A stretch of DNA of 20,204 nucleotides, taken from IMG/VR virus record IMGVR_UViG_3300047440_000016, positions 1 through 20,204 of that record. One strand, given 5' to 3'. Source of the DNA: a virus. A model generated the notes under the pieces. That model saw only the letters and a program-made list of their open reading frames with translations, ran no database searches and was not told the DNA's origin. Every line of letters begins with the position of its first letter. Position 1 is the first letter of the stretch. Made by a program: the position numbers and the translations under genes. Below are positions 13,924 through 20,204 of this stretch, piece after piece.

Positions 13924-14519
13924 CGCTCGAGCACAACGCGCAAGTCGTCGCGCAAGGTCAAGCGCTGCCGATTTACGACCTGCGCACGCCGAAGTTTCTC
14001 GCGTTGCTCGGCACCTATCTCGAGCAGATTCAACAGCTCGAAGACGCCGTCTACGACGTCTTCGTCGGCACCATGTTGCCCGGCGCCGAAGGCGATGCGC
14101 TCGACATGCTCGGCGAGCTCGTCGGCCAACCACGCGCCGGCCGCGACGACGAGACCTATAAGATATGGATATCGGCGCGCGTCATGCTCAACAGCTCGAG
14201 CGGCCGGCCGCCTGACATCTTGGGTATTGCTCGCACCATCATGCCGCCGGCCGGCACTGTCTTACTCACAGAGTATTTCCCCGGCGCATTCAAGCTCGAG
14301 CTTATAGAGCTGCCGGCGGCGACTACGGCCGTGCAGCTGCATGACCTATTCAATGAAGCAAAGGCGGCCGGCGTGCGCATTGACGTCGCGTATTCGGCGC
14401 TACCCATCGGCGAGCAGTTCACGCTCGGCGCCGCCGCAGTTACGCCTGACATCAACGTGTTTCAAGGCTTCTCCGACATCGCGCAAACAACCGGCGGCGC
14501 GCTCGCTGGAGTGGTGTAG
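13920..14519 (+). CDS. DUF2612-type baseplate protein (gpI/Mu gp48-like)
   Basis: A 199-residue protein that completes the wedge and typically links it to the fibre. The family pattern is FLALLGTYLEQIQQLEDAVY at about 24-43, then GAEGDALDMLGELVGQPRAG near 55-74, YKIWISARVMLNSSSGRPPD near 80-99, and ILGIARTIMPPAGTVLLTEY. The C-terminal end (FQGFSDIAQTTGGALAGV) also fits. The GTG start overlaps the baseplate J stop as GTGA. The fibre gene begins two nucleotides after its TAG, as expected if this protein anchors the fibre. Confidence 0.75.
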   Translation: MTLEHNAQVVAQGQALPIYDLRTPKFLALLGTYLEQIQQLEDAVYDVFVGTMLPGAEGDALDMLGELVGQPRAGRDDETYKIWISARVMLNSSSGRPPDILGIARTIMPPAGTVLLTEYFPGAFKLELIELPAATTAVQLHDLFNEAKAAGVRIDVAYSALPIGEQFTLGAAAVTPDINVFQGFSDIAQTTGGALAGVV

Positions 14520-14521
14520 CT

Positions 14522-17500
14522 ATGGCAATCACACTCACGTTCGACCAACCCGGCGCCGGCATACCATCCGGCAGCATCGACCGCGGCCGCACTGACATCA
14601 AGAGCACGGGGCCCATAAGCTCGCCGCGCGCGCATCCGGTGACTATCACTGTCGGCTCGATTCCGACGGCCGCGCTCGTCGACGTCGTGCTGCTCGACGA
14701 GCCGCCGGGCGCTAATCCGCTCTTGACCGAGCTCGCGCCGGGCAACTGGACGCTCGAGTTCGACGTCGGCTGTTGGGGGCCTTTCCGTGTGCGCGTGACT
14801 GCGACCGCAAGCGGCGAAGTTGTGTCGTCTGTCACGCGACGCATAAGCATTCGGTCGCCCGGCTACCACATCGACTATCCGGGGCTTGCGGAGCGGTACG
14901 ATCCGAATGCGACTCTCGTGCCGACCGTGCCATCGGTCGAGCTCACGGAGATGAATGAAGGCTCGACGAATCGGCCGCTCGTCGACTTCCATCGGCAGAT
15001 GGTCGAAGCCATCGAAGGCGGCGGCAGCGGCGGCGGCGGTGTCATCCCGGACGGCAGCATCACGGAAGAAAAGCTCGCGCCCGAGCTCTCCGACAATCTA
15101 CTGCGCGCCGACGGCACGATACCGTTTACCGCAAGCCAAAATGCCGCCGGGCGCACGGTCGCAAATCTCGGCATACCGGCGGCGAGCGGCGACGCCGTGC
15201 CGCTCGCGTATCTCAATCTCTCATTTGCCGTATCCGGTATCCGGCCGCCGTGCAGGCTCGTCGCGACGACACCCATCACTGCTTCGAATACGCAAGTCAT
15301 CGATTCGAAGCCGACTGTAAACGGCGACCGTGTGCTGCTCACCGGGCAAGCGTCGCCGACGGACAACGGCATCTTCGTCGCCAATGACACCGGCGCATGG
15401 GTACGCAGCGCCGACGCAGCGACGAACGCGCAGATGCAACCCGGCTTTGTCGTCTTCGTCACCGACGGCACCGAATACGCGGAAAGCGGCTGGATTCTGG
15501 CGACCGACGCGCCGATCGCGCTCGGCACTTCGCCGCTCAACTTCACACGCTTCACGGGCGCCGCCCAACTCGTCGCCGGCGCCGGCTTGACGAAGACTGC
15601 CAACACGGTCGACGTCGTCGCGCACGCCGACGGCTCAATCGCCGTGTCTGCAGACGCCATGCAGGTCGGCACGCTCGCGACCGATGCGCAGCACGGCAGC
15701 CGTGGCGGCGGCGCGCAGCACGTCGCAGCGACGCCGAGCGTCGCCGGGTTCATCTCGGCCGCCGACAAGACCAAGCTCGACGGCATCTCGAGCGGCGCCG
15801 CGGCGCTCGCGAGCTCGGCGCCGGCCAACGTCGGCACGGCCGCCGCTGTCGGCGTCGGCACGACGGCTGCTCGAAGCGACCACGTGCACGCGCACGCCGC
15901 GCAGACCGACGGCACGCTGCATGCCGCTGCGACGCCGAGCGTCGCCGGATTCATCTCAGCCGCCGACAAGACGAAGCTCGACGGCGTCTCGAGCGGCGCC
16001 GCGGCGCTCGCGAGCACGACGCCGGCGGCCGTGGCATTTACGGGCGCGGTAGGCGTCGGCACAACAGCCGCTCGAAGCGACCACGTGCACGCGCACGGCG
16101 CACAGACCGACGGCACGCTGCATGCGAACGCGACGCCGGCGGTCGACGGCTTCATGTCCGCCACGGACAAGACGAAGCTCGACACGGTCGCGACGAGCGC
16201 CGCGGCGCTCACGGCAACCGCACCCACGCAAATCACTGTTACGACCGCCGCCGTCGGCGTAGCGACCGCTGCCGCGAAGGGCGACCACGTGCACAGTGTG
16301 TCCACGGGCGCGCCGTCGGCGCTCGCCGTCGCCGGCACGCAAAGCACTGGCTCGGCGACGTCGCTCGCTCGAAGCGACCATCAGCATGCGATGCCAGACG
16401 TCGCGACGGCGAGCGTGTCGGGCTTCCTATCGGCCGCAGACAAGACGCGGCTCGACGGCATGGCCACGGGCGCCGCGGCGCTTACGTCGACGCTGCCGGT
16501 CAACGTCGACAACGGGACTAACGCGGTCGGCGTCGGCACGACTGCCGCGCGGCACGACCACAAGCACACCGTGACCATCGGCACACCGGTCGCGCTCACG
16601 GTCGGCGGCGCCAACGCGCAAGGCGCCGCTACGTCACTCGTACGCAGCGATCACACGCACGGCATGCCGGCACTCGTGACCGCGAGCGTCGACGGCTTCA
16701 TGGCGGCGACCGACAAGAGCAAGCTCGACGGCGTCGAAGCCGGCGCGCAAGTGACGAGTTTCGCGCGCGTGCAGACCGCGCTCGGTCTGGCGAGCTCGCC
16801 GGTTAGTTTCAACACACAAAAGATTACAAACGTAGTCGACCCGACGGCCGCACAGGAAGTTGCGACGAAGGCATACGTCGACGCCTACGTGCAAGGGCTC
16901 GACATCAAGGCGTCGTGCAGGCTCGTCGCGACGACTAACGTTGCTACCCTATCGGGCTCGCAAACCATCGACGGCAGCGCGACATCGACCGGCGAGCGTG
17001 TGCTCTTGACCTCGCAGACAACGCCAAGCGCCAACGGAATATACCTCACGGCCGCCGGCGCATGGTCGCGCGCGACCGACGCCGACAGCTCGGCAGACGT
17101 CTCGTCTGGCATGTACACGTACATCAGTGAAGGCACTGCGAACGCCGATAGTGGCTGGGTACTCACAACCAACGATCCGATCACACTCGGCACGACCGCG
17201 CTTGCGTTCACACAGTTTTCGGGCGCCGGGCAAATCACCGCCGGTGCCGGCTTGACGAAGACGGCCAACACGCTCGACGTCGGCGCAAACGGCGACGGCT
17301 CGATTGTCGTCAACGCTGACAACATTCAGATCGGTGTCATCGCCACCGACGCGCAACACGGCGTGCGCGCCGGCGGCACGACGCACGCCGCGGTCGTCGC
17401 CGGCGGCGCATCCGGCTTCATGACTGGCGCGGACAAGACGCGGCTCGACGGCATGGCGACGAGCGCCGCGGCGCTCACGAGCTCGGCACCGGCGAGCGTC

Positions 17501-20204
17501 GGCACGACCGCAGCCGTCGGCGTCGGCACGACAGCGGCTCGAAGCGACCACGTGCACGCGCATGCCGCGCAGACCGACGGGACACTGCACGCCGCTGTCA
17601 TCGCCGCCGGCGCATCCGGCTTCATGACCGGGTCTGACAAGAGCAAGCTCGATGGCGTCGAAGCCGGCGCGCAAGTGACGAGTTTCGCGCGTGTGCAGAC
17701 CGCGCTCGGCGTCGCGAGCTCGGCCGTTGGCTTCAACGCGCAAAAGCTTTCGAGCGTCGCCGACCCGACGGCCGCGCAAGACGCCGCGACAAAAGCGTAC
17801 GTCGACGCCATTGCGCAAGGGCTCGATATCAAGACGTCGTGCCGGCTCGTCTCGACGACCAATATGGGCTCGCTCGGCGGCGTCCAGGTTATCGACGGCG
17901 TGACGACACAGACCGCCGACCGCGTGCTCATTGTCGGCCAGACGACCGCGAGCGCCAACGGAATATACGTGTGTTCCGGCGTGACTTGGCTGCGCGCGCC
18001 CGATGCCGATACGTCGGCCAAAGTCACGTCGGGCATGTATACGTTTATCACCGAAGGCGCCGCCAACGCCGACAGCGGATGGGCGCTCATTACGCCAGAC
18101 CCGATCGTGCTTGGCACGACAGCTCTATCATTCACCCAAGTGTCGGGCGCCGGGCAAATCACCGCCGGCGCCGGCTTGACGAAGAGCGGCAACACGCTCG
18201 ACGTCATTGCCAATGCCGACGGCTCAATTGTCGTCGCCGCCGATGCCGTCGGCGTCGGTGTGCTTGCGACCGACGCGCAGCACGGAACGCGCGGCGGCGG
18301 CACTGTGCATGCGGCCGTCGTCGCCGCCGGCGCTTCGGGCTTCATGACTGGCGCGGACAAGACGAAGCTCGACAGCGTTGCGACGAATGCCGCGGCCGTG
18401 TTGAGCGTCACACCGCTACAGGTCGACGGCAGCAGCGGCAACGGCGGCGCTGCGACCACTGCTTCGCGCTCCGACCATCGGCACCAGGTCACGACCGGCA
18501 CGCCGAATGCGCTCACAATGGGAGCTGCGACCGCTGCCGGCACGAGCAACAATCTCGTGCGCGCCGACCATATCCACGCCTTGCCCGCCGCCGGCACGCC
18601 CGTTGCGCTCACGCTCGCCGGAGCAAACGCGGCCGGCAGCGCTGCCACCATCGCGCTCAGCGACCACGTGCATGCGCTGCCGGCGAGCTCGACCGCGCCG
18701 CCGGCGCTCACCGTCGGCGGCTCGAGCGCTGCCGGTAGCTCGACCTCGCTGTCGAAAGCCGACCACGTGCACGCGCTGCCGGCGAGCTCGGCGCCGCTCG
18801 AGAACACCGGCGTAGCAACCGCCGGCACGAGCACGTCGGTCGCGCGTGACGACCATCGGCACCCGACGGCATGGAAGGCCATTTGCACGGCGCTACTCGA
18901 GAGCGTCGGCTTCAACGCGTCCGCGCCACCCACGACCGTCGACGGCGTCACCATCGTCGCCGGCAACCTCATCCTCGTCGACGGCACGCTCGCGCCGCTC
19001 GCTGCCGACGACTCAGAGCCCGAGCCCCTCGCCGGCGAGCTGCTCGGAATCTTTGTTAGTCTCGGCGCCACGTGGCAATTTCTCGAGACGCTCGACCGCG
19101 GCGACGTCGCCTATGTGCTCAGCCGCGACACGCTCTACACCTACATCGGCAGCGGCTACGTCGAGGTTTACCCCGAGGTCAACTACAGCAGACACGGCCT
19201 CATGTCGGTGTTCGACTACACCAAGTTAGTCAGCATCCAGGCCAACGCCGCCGCAGTCACGAGCACCGCGCCGACACAAATCACTGTCACGACCGCAGCC
19301 GCAGGCAGCAGCGGCAGCGCAGCTCGCGGCGACCACGTGCACAGCGTGTCGACCGGCTCGCCCGTCTCGCTCGGCATCGGCCAGACCGCCGGCGACGGCA
19401 CCTCGACCGCACTCGCTCGCGCCGACCACTCTCACGCAACTCCCTCGAGCGGCATCCCCGTATCGCTCACGCTCGCCGCAACCAACGCCGCCGGCGTTGC
19501 AACAACCGTCTCGCGCTCCGACCACGTGCACGCGCTGCCCTCGAGCTCAGTCATTCCGAGCGCGCTCACGATGGGCACCGCCGGCTCGGCCGGCAGCTCG
19601 CTCGGAATCTCAAAAGCCGACCACACGCACCCGCTGCCGAACGCTGGCACACCAACCAACCTAACACTCGCCGGGACCAACTTCGCCGGCAGCGCGGCAA
19701 CGCTCGCAGTCAGCGACCACGTGCACGCGCTACCCGCGACAGCCGCGCCCATTGCGCTCACACCCGGCGGCAGCAACGCCGCCGGCTCGGCTGTCACGCT
19801 GCCGCGCTCCGACCACGTGCACGCCTTGCCCGCATTCGGCCAGACCTCCGGCACGTTCTGCGACGGAGCCGACGTCAGATTGACCGTGATTCCGAGCGTC
19901 AACGGCTTTCGCCTCGCGCCGACTGTAGACGACGCCATCCCGACCGACGGCACGTTTAGCACTGTCTACCTTGCGCCCATCACGAGCGACCTAATCGCGA
20001 TCTACACCGGCACGGCATGGGTGTTGCGCCAAGCGTCCGGCGTCTCGTATGTGCTCAGTGGTCGAACGACTGACATACCATTTGACGTCTATGCCGCATG
20101 GAACGGCACGGCTGTCGTGCTCGAAGTGCTCAACTGGACAAGCGGCACCGCGCGCGCGACGGCAATCACGCGCGTAAACGGTGTGTGGACGAAGTCAGGC
20201 GACG
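14522..20204 (+). CDS. Giant repetitive tail fibre, 3' end outside window
   Basis: One frame open from ATG 14522 to the window edge, at least 1,894 residues, with no stop. Residues 1-~150 look like a beta-rich, possibly Ig-like anchor (TITVGSIPTAALVDVVLLDE, then GNWTLEFDVGCWGPFRVRV). A GGGSGGGG linker at 166-173 and GSITEEKLA..FTASQNAAGRTVANLG..GDAVPLAYL near 178-232 follow, a common trimeric-fibre collar pattern. Then come three copies of a CRLV-starting domain (about 244, 799, 1107), eight GF(I/M/L)..(A/T/S)DK(T/S)(K/R)LD repeats, three TDAQHG motifs and 18 Asp-His-x-His motifs (453-1767). From about 1786 the RLTV..YLAPITSDLIAIYTGTAW..LNWTSGTARATAITR..KSGD pattern matches a common C-terminal phage structural domain, so the end should be near. 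The fibre probably binds the host surface. Confidence 0.85.
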   Translation, partial: MAITLTFDQPGAGIPSGSIDRGRTDIKSTGPISSPRAHPVTITVGSIPTAALVDVVLLDEPPGANPLLTELAPGNWTLEFDVGCWGPFRVRVTATASGEVVSSVTRRISIRSPGYHIDYPGLAERYDPNATLVPTVPSVELTEMNEGSTNRPLVDFHRQMVEAIEGGGSGGGGVIPDGSITEEKLAPELSDNLLRADGTIPFTASQNAAGRTVANLGIPAASGDAVPLAYLNLSFAVSGIRPPCRLVATTPITASNTQVIDSKPTVNGDRVLLTGQASPTDNGIFVANDTGAWVRSADAATNAQMQPGFVVFVTDGTEYAESGWILATDAPIALGTSPLNFTRFTGAAQLVAGAGLTKTANTVDVVAHADGSIAVSADAMQVGTLATDAQHGSRGGGAQHVAATPSVAGFISAADKTKLDGISSGAAALASSAPANVGTAAAVGVGTTAARSDHVHAHAAQTDGTLHAAATPSVAGFISAADKTKLDGVSSGAAALASTTPAAVAFTGAVGVGTTAARSDHVHAHGAQTDGTLHANATPAVDGFMSATDKTKLDTVATSAAALTATAPTQITVTTAAVGVATAAAKGDHVHSVSTGAPSALAVAGTQSTGSATSLARSDHQHAMPDVATASVSGFLSAADKTRLDGMATGAAALTSTLPVNVDNGTNAVGVGTTAARHDHKHTVTIGTPVALTVGGANAQGAATSLVRSDHTHGMPALVTASVDGFMAATDKSKLDGVEAGAQVTSFARVQTALGLASSPVSFNTQKITNVVDPTAAQEVATKAYVDAYVQGLDIKASCRLVATTNVATLSGSQTIDGSATSTGERVLLTSQTTPSANGIYLTAAGAWSRATDADSSADVSSGMYTYISEGTANADSGWVLTTNDPITLGTTALAFTQFSGAGQITAGAGLTKTANTLDVGANGDGSIVVNADNIQIGVIATDAQHGVRAGGTTHAAVVAGGASGFMTGADKTRLDGMATSAAALTSSAPASVGTTAAVGVGTTAARSDHVHAHAAQTDGTLHAAVIAAGASGFMTGSDKSKLDGVEAGAQVTSFARVQTALGVASSAVGFNAQKLSSVADPTAAQDAATKAYVDAIAQGLDIKTSCRLVSTTNMGSLGGVQVIDGVTTQTADRVLIVGQTTASANGIYVCSGVTWLRAPDADTSAKVTSGMYTFITEGAANADSGWALITPDPIVLGTTALSFTQVSGAGQITAGAGLTKSGNTLDVIANADGSIVVAADAVGVGVLATDAQHGTRGGGTVHAAVVAAGASGFMTGADKTKLDSVATNAAAVLSVTPLQVDGSSGNGGAATTASRSDHRHQVTTGTPNALTMGAATAAGTSNNLVRADHIHALPAAGTPVALTLAGANAAGSAATIALSDHVHALPASSTAPPALTVGGSSAAGSSTSLSKADHVHALPASSAPLENTGVATAGTSTSVARDDHRHPTAWKAICTALLESVGFNASAPPTTVDGVTIVAGNLILVDGTLAPLAADDSEPEPLAGELLGIFVSLGATWQFLETLDRGDVAYVLSRDTLYTYIGSGYVEVYPEVNYSRHGLMSVFDYTKLVSIQANAAAVTSTAPTQITVTTAAAGSSGSAARGDHVHSVSTGSPVSLGIGQTAGDGTSTALARADHSHATPSSGIPVSLTLAATNAAGVATTVSRSDHVHALPSSSVIPSALTMGTAGSAGSSLGISKADHTHPLPNAGTPTNLTLAGTNFAGSAATLAVSDHVHALPATAAPIALTPGGSNAAGSAVTLPRSDHVHALPAFGQTSGTFCDGADVRLTVIPSVNGFRLAPTVDDAIPTDGTFSTVYLAPITSDLIAIYTGTAWVLRQASGVSYVLSGRTTDIPFDVYAAWNGTAVVLEVLNWTSGTARATAITRVNGVWTKSGD
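15746..16147 (+). repeat. Two tandem 67-residue repeats in fibre
   Basis: Units 15746-15946 and 15947-16147, each 201 bp, run from GFISAADKTKLDG through AARSDHVHAH and QTDGTLHA to the next GF. Much of the nucleotide sequence is shared, for example around the KLDG and SSGAAALAS codons. A third, diverged unit begins at 16148. Confidence 0.85.
15878..19822 (+). repeat. 18 Asp-His-x-His motifs in fibre
   Basis: DHxH motifs start at 15878, 16079, 16283, 16376, 16556, 16649, 17546, 18473, 18566, 18662, 18761, 18851, 19331, 19424, 19520, 19619, 19715 and 19811. Inside the runs 18473-18851 and 19331-19811 they recur every 90-99 bp (30-33 residues). Ten are DHVH, all encoded with CAC GTG. By analogy with HxH metal sites in phage T4 long and short tail fibres, they may hold one metal ion per trimer level; this is inferred. 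Confidence 0.8.
16730..17691 (+). repeat. 924-bp segmental duplication in the fibre gene
   Basis: A 38-bp sequence at 16730-16767 recurs exactly at 17654-17691, coding for GVEAGAQVTSFAR. The protein similarity continues downstream (DPTAAQ..ATKAYVDA..QGLDIK(A/T)SCRL, then the CRLV domain), so a 308-residue unit seems duplicated. Confidence 0.8.

Larger units (their letters stand above)
15251..18207 (+). repeat. Three copies of a fibre beta domain
   Basis: Three domains of about 122-123 residues start CRLV(A/S)TT at 15251, 16916 and 17840. Each contains a (V)IDG/IDS element, a (D/E)RVL(L/I) element, an NGI(F/Y)V/L strand, an ESGW/DSGW motif and an AGAGLTK end near 15618, 17283 and 18207. Copies 2 and 3 are closest and are 924 bp apart. 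A similar, more diverged region is at 18894-19190. This is a common phage fibre domain of unknown specific function. Confidence 0.8.

Noticed and set aside
14875-16347. A 490-codon open frame on the minus strand
   Set aside because: Same reason: it is a mirror of the fibre repeats, with no recognisable family and no ribosome site.
17326-19071. A 581-codon open frame on the minus strand within the fibre gene
   Set aside because: It is the antisense of the repeats in the fibre gene, with low-complexity Ala/Val/Ser/Pro content and recurring Cys-Thr-Trp-Ser patterns that mirror the DHVH codons. High G+C at third positions creates such shadows.
18473-19822. Regular 90-99-bp spaced repeats as a CRISPR array
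   Set aside because: The repeats are short, coding, in frame with codon-level variation, and the intervening sequence is also repetitive, so this is a protein repeat.

Overview
The window is a high-G+C (roughly two thirds by eye), almost gap-free, one-strand gene block from a contractile-tailed bacteriophage or prophage. No host gene, integrase, tRNA, rRNA, CRISPR array or insertion sequence is visible, so the host cannot be named. Ribosome-binding sites, where present, are bacterial purine tracts (AAAGGGA, AGGAAGGGA, TAGGAG), and several gene pairs overlap by GTGA. A high-G+C bacterium is the only safe inference.

Layout, all on the + strand. Positions 1-161: leader with a GC hairpin and an array of 8-bp repeats. 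162-1385: DUF2213-type prohead protease fused to a scaffold, with a probable internal start at 789 for free scaffold. 1425-3453: cement/decoration protein, DUF2184-type major capsid protein and a proline/threonine-rich protein of unknown role. 3461-4870: DUF4054 connector, tail-completion-like protein and LIC_12616-type neck terminator. 4879-6664: DUF3383 tail sheath and DUF3277 tail tube. 6668-7314: tail assembly chaperone pair that appears to be joined by a programmed -1 frameshift. 7311-9062: tape measure. 9071-14519: baseplate (Dit-like protein, Pam3 gp18-like plug, hub, a small acidic protein, Gp138-type spike, gp25/gp46-like wedge, baseplate J, DUF2612 protein). 14522 to the window edge: one giant open tail-fibre gene of at least 1,894 codons, built from several nested repeat families.

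The order follows assembly: head maturation, head-tail joining, tail tube and sheath, length control, baseplate, host-recognition fibre. It resembles small-baseplate myophages such as cyanophage Pam3, which supports the weaker calls.

The signals most worth a second look are these: (1) a frameshift cassette at 7042-7100 with a Shine-Dalgarno-like AGAGG, slippery T TTT TTC and a perfect 9-bp GC stem-loop 7 nt downstream; (2) an internal in-frame start in the protease gene; (3) a 22-bp element, matching at 19 of 22 positions, placed 13 and 14 nt upstream of two distant starts that lack a Shine-Dalgarno, within 8-bp tandem arrays; (4) the fibre with 18 Asp-His-x-His motifs, ten of them sharing the hexamer CACGTG; and (5) apparent avoidance of GAG before G in coding sequence.
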